Shown piece after piece: positions 40,656 to 48,649 of a stretch of DNA of 64,000 bases; the stretch's first letter is position 1; each line of letters starts with the position of its first letter. Below the pieces are notes generated by a model. That model was not told the origin of the DNA. It saw only the letters and a list, made by a program, of their open reading frames with translations, and searched no databases. A program made the position numbers and the translations under genes. The stretch is from assembly GCA_026874595.1 (NCBI GenBank), contig CM049318.1, positions 31,592,956-31,656,955 on the forward strand, written 5' to 3'. This DNA is from Sipunculus nudus. Taxonomy: Eukaryota; Annelida; Sipuncula; Golfingiida; Sipunculidae.

Positions 40656-41100
40656 ACTTCCGGTAGAATAGTACTTCCGGTTGTGCACCGCTTCAGGATT
40701 TAAATGAGTTGTTGTAGTGATGTTAATAAGGCGATGATGGTGAAATCTTGCATAATTGTCCAGTTATGTGAGTAAAGTGGGATATGATGCCAATCCGGAA
40801 AAAAAACGTGAGAGAAAAAGGTTTAAAAACAGGTTGGAAATGTGTGGACGAATGGGTCGGGGATGATGCAATAGACCACGTGGACATCGCGTGTTTGATT
40901 GTTGTGAATGAGACCTGACCAATGGGCGGACTGAATGCACACCACGTGACCTGATCTGACCAATGAACTAACAGCGCATGTACCGGAAGTTTGCTTTACA
41001 CCCGGCAGTCGTGATCGGGGTCACACTTTAGGGTCACGCTTAACCATTGAGTAAATGGGACTTCCGGTGCGGGTACGTAGGGTGGTGTTGGACCGGAAGT
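40656..41100. promoter_or_regulatory. cluster of five ETS-type sites (ACCGGAAGT)
   Basis: The exact nonamer ACCGGAAGT or its complement occurs at 40656, 40673, 40982, 41060 and 41092. ETS-family factors bind CCGGAAGT (established knowledge). The cluster lies between the minus-strand promoter at 40.3 kb and the zinc-ribbon genes from 41.8 kb. Confidence 0.5.
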
Positions 41101-41425
41101 GAGGAAGTGTGAAGGGTCATGAACGAAAGTGCCGGGTCACATGGGGTCAGACGACAGGAAGTGACGGTTGGATAACACGTATTGATGAGTCATGTGAACT
41201 CGGGTTCGTCCCGGGTCGCCTTATCTGTTGTCATCTGAACACAATGAGATATGTATATATATATATATTTACATATTATTATATATTATATACATAATCG
41301 TAACACCACGAAATATCTGTTGTTGATCTTGCAGATACGTGAGGGATGTTTTGTATATTTACCTCATAAACATCAATTTCAACCGACACACACGTATATG
41401 AAATATATATTAGACAAAAGTGAAT

Positions 41426-41535
41426 GTCACCGCCGGGATTCGAACCCGGATCCGAACTGAACCTTGCCGGAACTGCAAGTACAAACTATTGGTCCAGGTA
41501 GGAAAGTTTGAATTAGCCCGTTACGCCACGGGGAC
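41426..41535 (-). tRNA. tRNA-like gene, probably intron-containing or degenerate
   Basis: On the minus strand the ends form an acceptor GTCCCCG/CGGTGAC (one mismatch), with a perfect T-arm CCGGG-TTCGAAT-CCCGG carrying an intact B-box and a TGGCGTAACGG A-box-like start. The total is 110 nt, about 35 nt too long. The anticodon arm is unclear: a CAAACT/AGTTTG pairing may border an intron. No isotype is assigned; it may be a pseudogene. Confidence 0.5.
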
Positions 41536-41637
41536 TTTCACATCAGACCCGGACATTATGACACGTATGTAATAAAAGGGACACGAAACAAAAAAACAAG
41601 GAATGCGTCATCGTATTTCTTATGAACTATGTGGGCA

Positions 41638-41648
41638 CACGTGACTCA
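41638..41648. promoter_or_regulatory. CACGTGACTCA (E-box overlapping AP-1)
   Basis: The same 11-mer occurs at 43587-43597, in each case about 135-145 bp upstream of the ATG of a zinc-ribbon paralogue. Confidence 0.45.
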
Positions 41649-41782
41649 CACATGTCATTCAAGCCCTGCCGTGTCTCATATATGTAACATTATTTGGGTT
41701 AACAAGTATCCACGGTCTGGTGTCAGGCTCTGCGTGATCGACCGTTAATTGTTAACGGGCCAGGCAGCGCCCAACATACACG

Positions 41783-43414
41783 ATGGGGGATCGCCGTGCA
41801 TACACACGCCATCGCCAGGATGTCCTCAGTCTTTTCACTGGTCCACCGGGTAACAGTTACCGTTTTATGCCTTCCGATGGGAATTTCTTTTCTAACAGGT
41901 TACGACAGAGGGGAGTGACGTGGCGAGAAGAACACATAGTTATAGACGAATGCTCAATGTGTGCAGACAATGGAGACGATTCAGACTATATACACGATTA
42001 CCATTACCATCCCAATTACCATCCCCAACACGTCCCGGAACGGAAATATTGCCCCACGTGTCAAGAGACAGAAGTGATGGCACTGTTCACAAACGAGAAA
42101 ACCTACGATTTGGGGCAAGGGATAACGTTTACGTGGAGACCGTTGTTACGTCCAGGAGATACAGTGTTGTTTCGACACGGAGACAAGACAATCCACGTGG
42201 AAGGCTTCGGTTCCCTGTTGCGGTTGACTCTGGTAGTAACTCTCGACAGGATGCTATCTGAGGCTCAAAAGGTTAACCGCAGCGTGACCGGTTGGATATA
42301 CCCAATGTATCTCGGTATATGTGAGTCCTTGCATATCCAGATGGACCCTTATGGCACTGTGTCATTCTACGACCGCATTAACAAGGACAATGCGCGCTTC
42401 ACAATGCAGGTGGCGGCCCACAGGGATAAGGCGATATCGCTGACGACAGAATTACTGTTCAAACTGTTGGAGCACGTGATCACCGATTACCAGGATGTAA
42501 CCATTTACAACTGGGAACCTCCGCCGGTGTCTTATGACAACACTGTAGACGCAGTGACGGAACCCCCAGTGCAGCATGCCCACGCGAACACGGGTGATAC
42601 TACTGAAGCTGGTGTTGACAGTGAGGTCGGACCATCAGACGGTGTCGTGCCTTCTGACGGCAGGTTCTTTCGAGGTCATGTACGAGGGCATGGCATGCTT
42701 TACGACCGCGAGGATATGATAGTGAAACAATGCGAGATGTGCAACGTGGATTACGAACCTGTGTGTGATGGCGTACAGGAATACTGCCCTAAATGCGACA
42801 GGAGTTTCTTGGACTATCTGTTCACAATTGAGGAACGCTTCAACTTCCAACCGCATGGCACCCCAGTCTCTGATTTGCTATACCTCAACTGGATACGGTA
42901 CAAGCGTTTTCAGGGCAAGGTAAGGTTGACAGGACAGAACAAAGATGTACACGTACAGGGAATGCTCGCCATGCTGGAGGATAATATTCTGACCGGCGAT
43001 TTGGACGTTTTGCTCCTGGCCGCTCAAAAAGAAAACTGTCGTATAAACGCACTGTTCCGCTATAAACAGATAAACCATGATCAAATGCACGAACTTCAAC
43101 TCTCGATGGACCCGGACGGTACGGTAACGTTTTATGGACCTTTGGTAACGCGGTATATCATCGACACCGGCGGGGTACAGGAGACCATACAAACCGACAT
43201 TTTAAATGCGCTATCGATCAAGGCATGGGTTGTTGTATCATTACTTAACACAGTGATCAGGTTGTACCCGCCGAGAGACTTGTCGGGTGCGATGTACACT
43301 TATCCTCGGGAACAGGCTGAATCGGACGAAGAAGAGCAGATGGATGATGACGATACTGACGATGATGATGACGATACTGACGATGATGATGAGGAGATGA
43401 ATGAGGACCATTAA
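41783..43414 (+). CDS. Duplicated zinc-ribbon protein A (543 aa)
   Basis: Unknown family; three tandem paralogues (this, 43721, 45510). The protein is two copies of one ~230-residue module. Each starts P-S-D-G-x-[FM]-F, continues with [WY]-[RD]-x-E and [VI]-x-x-C-x-[MT]-C, then Y-C-P-[TK]-C, a zinc ribbon. An all-beta-looking part follows (D-P-[YD]-G-T-V-[ST]-F-Y in both halves). The halves meet near residue 280 at a variable Thr/Gly-rich linker. The C-terminus is an extreme Asp/Glu run, D-D-D-D-T-D repeated. Start at the ATG at 41783. Function unknown; the acidic tail is absent from the other two copies. Confidence 0.7.
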   Translation: MGDRRAYTRHRQDVLSLFTGPPGNSYRFMPSDGNFFSNRLRQRGVTWREEHIVIDECSMCADNGDDSDYIHDYHYHPNYHPQHVPERKYCPTCQETEVMALFTNEKTYDLGQGITFTWRPLLRPGDTVLFRHGDKTIHVEGFGSLLRLTLVVTLDRMLSEAQKVNRSVTGWIYPMYLGICESLHIQMDPYGTVSFYDRINKDNARFTMQVAAHRDKAISLTTELLFKLLEHVITDYQDVTIYNWEPPPVSYDNTVDAVTEPPVQHAHANTGDTTEAGVDSEVGPSDGVVPSDGRFFRGHVRGHGMLYDREDMIVKQCEMCNVDYEPVCDGVQEYCPKCDRSFLDYLFTIEERFNFQPHGTPVSDLLYLNWIRYKRFQGKVRLTGQNKDVHVQGMLAMLEDNILTGDLDVLLLAAQKENCRINALFRYKQINHDQMHELQLSMDPDGTVTFYGPLVTRYIIDTGGVQETIQTDILNALSIKAWVVVSLLNTVIRLYPPRDLSGAMYTYPREQAESDEEEQMDDDDTDDDDDDTDDDDEEMNEDH

Positions 43415-43586
43415 TCACGGGGGGAAGTCATATCGGAACCAGTATGTAATGTACACATTTGTGTACACGAAATATGTTACACAGCATGCGGCAGACGGTT
43501 CATCGGAGGTGAAGGTGAGGCCTTGCGTAATCTGAGACGTGTCGTGAACCACATGTGTCAGCAGATTATGTGGAACAACTCTGGAG

Positions 43587-43597
43587 CACGTGACTCA
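43587..43597. promoter_or_regulatory. CACGTGACTCA (E-box overlapping AP-1), second copy
   Basis: Identical to 41638-41648, 134 bp upstream of the second zinc-ribbon gene's ATG and about 90 bp upstream of its TATATAAA (43683-43690). Confidence 0.45.
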
Positions 43598-43682
43598 CAT
43601 ATGACGAGGTCTATATATTTAGTGACTGCGGGACAGTGATGTTGAGTTGAAGAGTGGAGCGGGTTGTTGAGGAGACGCCACG

Positions 43683-43690
43683 TATATAAA
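43683..43690 (+). promoter_or_regulatory. TATA box of zinc-ribbon gene B
   Basis: TATATAAA in GGAGACGCCACGTATATAAA. The third paralogue has the matching GGAGACTGTACGTATATAAA, with its TATA at 45471, so the promoter was duplicated with the gene. Gene A lacks a clear TATA at this position. Confidence 0.65.
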
Positions 43691-43720
43691 CGCTGTCCCA
43701 GGCAGCGCTGGGCATATACG

Positions 43721-45253
43721 ATGGGGGGCCTCCGTGCAGACACACGCCATCGCCAGGAGGTTATCAGTATTTTCACTGGTCCTCCGGGTAACACTTACCA
43801 TTTCGCGCCATCCGGCGGGGCTTTCTTTGGTAACGTGTTACGACAAAGGGGAGTCAGGTGGCGGGAACAACATATAATTGTAGACAAATGCTCAATGTGT
43901 GCAGACGATTACCTTTACCGTTCCAACCACGACCATGCAAGGATATATTGCCCCACGTGTCAAGAGACAGAAGTGATGGCACTGTTCACAAACGAGAAAA
44001 CCTACGATTTGGGGCAAGGGATAACGTTTACGTGGAGACCGTTGTTACGTCCAGAAGATACAGTGTTGTTTCGACACGGAGACAAGACAATCCACGTGGA
44101 AGGCTTCGGTTCCGTGTTGCGGGCCCTGGTTGGACATCTCGACATGATTCTATGCGAGGCTCAAAAAGCGAACCGCAGCGTGACCGGTTGGATATACCGA
44201 CGTTTTCCGGGTATCTGTGAGTCCTTGTATATCCAGATGGACCCCTACGGCACTGTGTCATTCTTTGACCGCATTAACAAGGACGACGCGTGTTTCACCA
44301 TGCAGGTGGCGGTCCACAAGGAGAAAGCGATATCGCTGACGACAGAAGTACTGTTCCAGCTGTTGGAACACGTGATCACCGATTACCAGAATGTAGTCAT
44401 TTACGGCAAGAAACCTCCGGCGGTGTCTTATGACAACATCGTAGACACAGTGACGGAATCCCCAGGGCAGCATGCCCACGCGAACACGGGTGATACTACT
44501 GAAGCTGGTGTTGACAGTGAGGGCGGACCATCAGACGGTGTCGTACCTTCTGACGGCATGTTCTTTCGATATAATGTACGAGGGTATGATATGTTTTACG
44601 ACCGCGAGAAGATGATAGTGATTCCCTGCAAGACGTGCAACCCGGATTATGTAAATGTGTTTGATGGCGTACAGGAATACTGCCCTATATGCGACCAGAG
44701 TGAGTTGGAGTATCTGTTCACACGTGAGAGAACAATCGACTTCCTACCGCATGGCACCGACACCTCGATTTGGGTATACTGCAAACCCCCCTGGGATTGG
44801 TGGATACACCTTAGATGGAAACCGTATCTGCGTTTCAAAGACAAAGTCACGCTCGTAACAGAAGACGAGGTACAAGTACCAGGAATGCTCGCCATGTTGG
44901 AGGATAATATTCTGACCGGCGATTTAGACGTTTTGCTCCTGGCCGCTCAAAAGGAAAACTGTCGTATGAACGCAGTGTTCCGCTATAATCGGATAAACCA
45001 TGATCAAGTGCACGACCTTCACATCTCGATGGACCCAGACGGTACCGTAACGTTTTATGGACCTTTGGAAACGCTGTATATCAACTTCCGCGACGAGATA
45101 CAGACGATGATACAAACCGACACTTTGAATGCGATACCGCTCAAGGCATGGGATGTTGTATCATTACTGGAGTGTGTGATCAGTAACTACCCGCCGAAAG
45201 ATTTGTCGGGTACGATGTACACCTACCCTCGGTTGTTTTCTGAGAACACTTAG
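43721..45253 (+). CDS. Duplicated zinc-ribbon protein B (510 aa)
   Basis: Tandem paralogue of protein A, with both modules and both zinc ribbons kept (C-S-M-C/Y-C-P-T-C; C-K-T-C/Y-C-P-I-C). Long stretches are almost identical to A at the DNA level (about 43948-44114 against 42047-42215), while flanking coding sequence differs much more. It lacks the acidic tail; a premature TAG after S-E-N-T is followed by GCTGAAGAAGACGAAGAAGGGC, the remains of the Glu/Asp-rich tail. The frame is open upstream through the TATA box, so I start at the ATG at 43721. Function unknown. Confidence 0.72.
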   Translation: MGGLRADTRHRQEVISIFTGPPGNTYHFAPSGGAFFGNVLRQRGVRWREQHIIVDKCSMCADDYLYRSNHDHARIYCPTCQETEVMALFTNEKTYDLGQGITFTWRPLLRPEDTVLFRHGDKTIHVEGFGSVLRALVGHLDMILCEAQKANRSVTGWIYRRFPGICESLYIQMDPYGTVSFFDRINKDDACFTMQVAVHKEKAISLTTEVLFQLLEHVITDYQNVVIYGKKPPAVSYDNIVDTVTESPGQHAHANTGDTTEAGVDSEGGPSDGVVPSDGMFFRYNVRGYDMFYDREKMIVIPCKTCNPDYVNVFDGVQEYCPICDQSELEYLFTRERTIDFLPHGTDTSIWVYCKPPWDWWIHLRWKPYLRFKDKVTLVTEDEVQVPGMLAMLEDNILTGDLDVLLLAAQKENCRMNAVFRYNRINHDQVHDLHISMDPDGTVTFYGPLETLYINFRDEIQTMIQTDTLNAIPLKAWDVVSLLECVISNYPPKDLSGTMYTYPRLFSENT

Positions 45254-45470
45254 GCTGAAGAAGACGAAGAAGGGCAAATGGATGAGGCCAGTTGAAAACG
45301 CGGAATGTTGTCATATGATCTCGTACACCGGACGTGTTATCGAAACCTGCAGGTACCGTACACGTTTGTACATATACATATATCCGTCATGCCACCCGCT
45401 GTTCTGGTGATACACGGGGCACGTACAATAACAAACCCACATGGGTGCTGATTGCTGAGGAGACTGTACG

Positions 45471-45479
45471 TATATAAAA
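45471..45479 (+). promoter_or_regulatory. TATA box of zinc-ribbon gene C
   Basis: TATATAAAA, 31 bp before the ATG at 45510 is too short for a normal start site plus long leader, so the leader would be about 10 nt, or transcription starts further upstream. Confidence 0.5.
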
Positions 45480-45509
45480 CGGCGTTCCAGGCACAGCCGT
45501 TCAGACAAG

Positions 45510-46739
45510 ATGGGGAATACATGTGGAGGCCGATGCAATTCCCCGGAGATCCCGAGTCCTGACGCAGGTCGGCCCCGCAACCCGGGGAGATACGAACCGT
45601 CAGACGGGACGTACTTTCAGGACAGGTTGCGAGAGATGGGATTCCAATGGCGAGAACGCATACTTGTGAGGGCGTGCCAGAAATGTCAAACATCTCCCGG
45701 CATTACAGTCCCCGACGACCGTGTCACGTTCAAGTGGTACTGCCCCACGTGTGACGAGACGGAACTGACGGAACAGTTCGCAAAGGTTAAAACATATCAA
45801 GTAGGGAAGGGCAAATGTTTAAAATGGAGGCCGTGGGCCGTCCGAGGCGATGCTGTAATTTTGGAACAAGACACAGAGCAAGTACACGTCGGAGGTTGGG
45901 TTTTCGTGTGGAAAAAACTGGCCAAATATTTAGACCTATTACTCAATGAGGCCCAAAAAGCAGGCGGTAGTGTTACAGGCTGGATATACGACATTGATGA
46001 AGGACTTGGTGAATCTGTGCATATCACAATGGACACATTTGGAACAGTCTCGTTCCACGCGCGCTTAGACAAGAACAACGAATCATTTAAGGGAGACGTT
46101 GTGGTTGACCACGAAACCGCGATCTCCCTGACAACAGTGGAACTGTGCCAGCTTCTGGATAACGTGATATCCGATTACCAGAAAGTATGCTTTATCTGCA
46201 CGCCATGGAGGCCTCCTGCTGTGTCTTGTGAACACAAGATGGTAGGAGAACAGGCAGTGCGACAGGCGAAGACGGGTGCCCGTGAAAGTTACGAATGTGA
46301 GACAGAAAGTCACAATGTGTTAAACGTGCCGGGTATGCTAGTCATGTTTGAGGACGAATTTCTGAGTAGCAATCTCAACGCTTTGCTGTTGATTGCTCAA
46401 CGAGAAAACCGCAGCGTCACCGCAATGTTTCTCTATGAACGGTGGGTTTGTGACGATGACCATGTTTTGCACTTGTCAATGCATCCTGATGGGACAGTCA
46501 CGTTTTACGGGTCTTTAAAACATGTTGATGTCGGAGCCTGCGGGTACTATGCTAAGATACAAACCGACACTGCGACAACGATATCGTTGGCGGCTTGGCA
46601 GGTTTCAAAGTTGCTTGGGTACATTATCGAAGACTACCCACTCAGGGACCTGTCTGGCACCATGTGCCCTTACTCCCCGTTTGTTCGCAGGCAAGACTCT
46701 GGACGAAGAAAAACAGGAACGGGTGGCATAGGGACATAA
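45510..46739 (+). CDS. Zinc-ribbon protein C, second ribbon deleted (409 aa)
   Basis: Third and most diverged paralogue. The N-terminal module is complete (C-Q-K-C, then W-Y-C-P-T-C). The second module has lost about 100 residues including its zinc ribbon: after a short Lys/Glu linker it resumes at V-P-G-M-L-V-M-F-E-D, aligning with G-M-L-A-M-L-E-D in A and B. The D-P-D-G-T-V-x-F-Y and L-S-G-T-M segments remain. The N-terminus starts M-G-N-T-C-G, a possible N-myristoylation context (Gly2) not present in A or B (inference). Start at the ATG at 45510. Function unknown. Confidence 0.68.
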   Translation: MGNTCGGRCNSPEIPSPDAGRPRNPGRYEPSDGTYFQDRLREMGFQWRERILVRACQKCQTSPGITVPDDRVTFKWYCPTCDETELTEQFAKVKTYQVGKGKCLKWRPWAVRGDAVILEQDTEQVHVGGWVFVWKKLAKYLDLLLNEAQKAGGSVTGWIYDIDEGLGESVHITMDTFGTVSFHARLDKNNESFKGDVVVDHETAISLTTVELCQLLDNVISDYQKVCFICTPWRPPAVSCEHKMVGEQAVRQAKTGARESYECETESHNVLNVPGMLVMFEDEFLSSNLNALLLIAQRENRSVTAMFLYERWVCDDDHVLHLSMHPDGTVTFYGSLKHVDVGACGYYAKIQTDTATTISLAAWQVSKLLGYIIEDYPLRDLSGTMCPYSPFVRRQDSGRRKTGTGGIGT

Positions 46740-46751
46740 AACATGTATAAC

Positions 46752-46824
46752 GTCCCTCGGTGGGTTCGAACCACCAACCTCCCGATTAACAGCCGGACGC
46801 GCTAACCGATTGCGCCACAGGGAC
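46752..46824 (-). tRNA. tRNA-Asn (anticodon GTT)
   Basis: Minus strand, 73 nt, full cloverleaf: acceptor GTCCCTG with a near-perfect 3' partner, A-box TGGCGCAATCGG, anticodon loop CTGTTAA (anticodon GTT) and T-arm with TTCGAAC. The anticodon stem uses wobble pairs. It closely resembles typical animal nuclear tRNA-Asn. No CCA and no intron. It lies directly behind zinc-ribbon gene C. Confidence 0.93.
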
Positions 46825-46903
46825 TACATGCTTTTTGTACATGAGTTTCTTCTGTTATCATGAACAGGTACTATTCCTTGATTTGATTGGCTGATGGAAA
46901 GTG

Positions 46904-46930
46904 TGACGTCACAGACGATCTTTATAAATG
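46904..46930 (+). promoter_or_regulatory. CRE + TATA promoter of the FG-repeat gene
   Basis: TGACGTCA at 46904-46911 and TTTATAAATG from 46921, about 160 bp upstream of the ATG at 47086. The spacing is a little shorter than in the other CRE/TATA promoters. A CTACAG acceptor-like site lies at 47064-47069. Confidence 0.55.
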
Positions 46931-47085
46931 CCTTTAATCCCAGCAATACATGTTGTTTTCTTTACAATCTGTTTATCAAATATTGGGTTCATGTGACACC
47001 AAACTATTTGTCAATACCGATCACGTGCCTGCGTAAGAAATATATAATAATGGTGCGTTTGTCTACAGTCTAGACAGTTGGCAAC

Positions 47086-48054
47086 ATGATGGCAAACGAT
47101 ACTCAAGAGCACAACGTGGCCGTGCCACAAGAAACGACGTTACACATGGTCGTTAATGCAGGACTGTCATCGTTTTATTATACAATGGAGGATTGTTATT
47201 ACAAGGCTAAATACATGAAATGGCTATCTTGCGATGACCAGTTCTTCGTGTTTCTCGTATACGCCGAGCCCCGCCACATGCCAGATGTTATTGTACCCGT
47301 GAGTAATGGAGGTGACAAACCTTTGGTTGGGACACCCGCCGTGAGGTACAACTACCAAGACGAACGGATACTCGTGTGCAATAACACAACTGTGGCTGAC
47401 ATGGTCCGAGCCGCCCGAAAAGACACCAGCACCCAAGAGTTAATCAAAGCACGCTTGATCGCACTACTGCCACAAAAACTGTGCCAAAAGCGTAACGTGG
47501 AAATGAGGATTTTAGATGGGGATGGATTCAGTCAGTTCCCCGTGGATGGACAATACATCGGAAACATTTGCGTGGCGATGAGACTGGATAAAAAACCAGG
47601 GGTAGCTGATAGCCCGGCACGCGTACCTGAAAATAAACCAGAGACTACGCCTGCATTTAACTTCGCTAGTGATGGTAAATCTACGGCGGGATTTTCGTTT
47701 GGTCAGAATGCGTCCTTTGGTAATGCAAATTCCACCTGGGGTACACCTATCAACACTGAAGCGACACGCAACACATCATCGAACGCAGGTGCCACATTGG
47801 GTACATCATCCAACGCAGCTGTGACATTCCCTTCATTGGTATTTGGTTCACCACAAACATCACGTCCGATATTCAGTCAGCCTTTCAACGCGAGTACGGT
47901 ATATGGTTCACCACAAACTTCACGTCCGATATTCAGTCAGCCTTTCAACGCGAGTACGACTTTCGTTTCGCCATTTAACAAGACTGTCACCACGACGTCT
48001 TCTAACTCGTCAGCTGGTTTATTCAGCAATCCATCCAAAATTCTCTTTCGTTAA
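47086..48054 (+). CDS. Globular domain plus FG-nucleoporin-like tail (322 aa)
   Basis: Residues 1-185 look globular, with no family recognised. Residues about 190-322 are low-complexity Ser/Thr/Asn/Gln-rich with Phe spaced as in FG nucleoporins: F-S-F-G-Q, S-F-G-N, V-F-G-S and V-Y-G-S, P-I-F-S-Q-P-F, G-L-F-S. A 20-residue unit starting [FY]-G-S-P-Q-T-S-R is exactly repeated (DNA repeat at about 47840-47960). FG repeats bind nuclear transport receptors and form permeability gels (established knowledge). Such a tail on an unrelated head could interact with nuclear pores or import receptors (inference). Start at the ATG at 47086; a CRE/TATA promoter lies upstream. Confidence 0.68.
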   Translation: MMANDTQEHNVAVPQETTLHMVVNAGLSSFYYTMEDCYYKAKYMKWLSCDDQFFVFLVYAEPRHMPDVIVPVSNGGDKPLVGTPAVRYNYQDERILVCNNTTVADMVRAARKDTSTQELIKARLIALLPQKLCQKRNVEMRILDGDGFSQFPVDGQYIGNICVAMRLDKKPGVADSPARVPENKPETTPAFNFASDGKSTAGFSFGQNASFGNANSTWGTPINTEATRNTSSNAGATLGTSSNAAVTFPSLVFGSPQTSRPIFSQPFNASTVYGSPQTSRPIFSQPFNASTTFVSPFNKTVTTTSSNSSAGLFSNPSKILFR

Positions 48055-48175
48055 ACTGGTGCGTGTGATACCACGTTTCCTGTCTGTGCTGGAATTGCGT
48101 CATCAACAAAAGGTATAAATAGATAAATAACGTTTTATATATAACAATATAAAGACACACTGAAGAGTAAACGTC

Positions 48176-48361
48176 ATGTCAATCACAGATATGGTCGACA
48201 ACAGAATAGTCCGTGGTGCTGTATACGTCCTTCGCGCCGCCATACAGGAACTGCACGAAATAGGTGACGCTATCGCTTTACGCATCCATGAGGTATACGA
48301 TAATTTTTATAACCTTTTCGACCAACCTGTTTTCAACAGAAGCGCACAGGACTATTCATGA
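48176..48361 (+). CDS. Possible 61-aa helical protein
   Basis: A TATAAATAG promoter at 48113 lies 63 bp before the ATG. The peptide is one long amphipathic helix region (V-L-R-A-A-I-Q-E-L-H-E-I) with an aromatic end. There is no homologue in the window. Small size keeps confidence low. Confidence 0.42.
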   Translation: MSITDMVDNRIVRGAVYVLRAAIQELHEIGDAIALRIHEVYDNFYNLFDQPVFNRSAQDYS

Positions 48362-48460
48362 TTAGTATTCAGGCATTTGGTGCGGGACATACGGTGAGGA
48401 TATAAAAAAGGGAATTGGTCTGAATAGCCCGGAAAGGGATCATTTGTTCTTTTATGCATC

Positions 48461-48649
48461 ATGGGTACAACATATTTGGAGACAGTGATACAGACAGTGA
48501 CACAGAATTGTGATGACGCAGGGAGGATTAATGTAACACGTGTGACACATGTTACTAATGTGATTGTAGAAACTGAAGCTGTACAATATATGCATATTCA
48601 TATATATATACGTGTCATATATACGTGTTTATGGATCATATATCTTTGA
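48461..48649 (+). CDS. Possible 62-aa protein
   Basis: GGATATAAAAAAGGG lies about 60 bp upstream, matching the TATA-to-ATG distance of the previous small ORF. The first 42 residues are Thr/Val-rich and alternate like beta-strand (V-T-R-V-T-H-V-T-N-V-I-V). The tail runs into a TA repeat and is hydrophobic. Weakly supported. Confidence 0.33.
   Translation: MGTTYLETVIQTVTQNCDDAGRINVTRVTHVTNVIVETEAVQYMHIHIYIRVIYTCLWIIYL

Noticed and set aside
42878-43192. Minus-strand open frames over the zinc-ribbon genes
   Set aside because: Shadows of the plus-strand coding frame; both paralogues show similar shadows.
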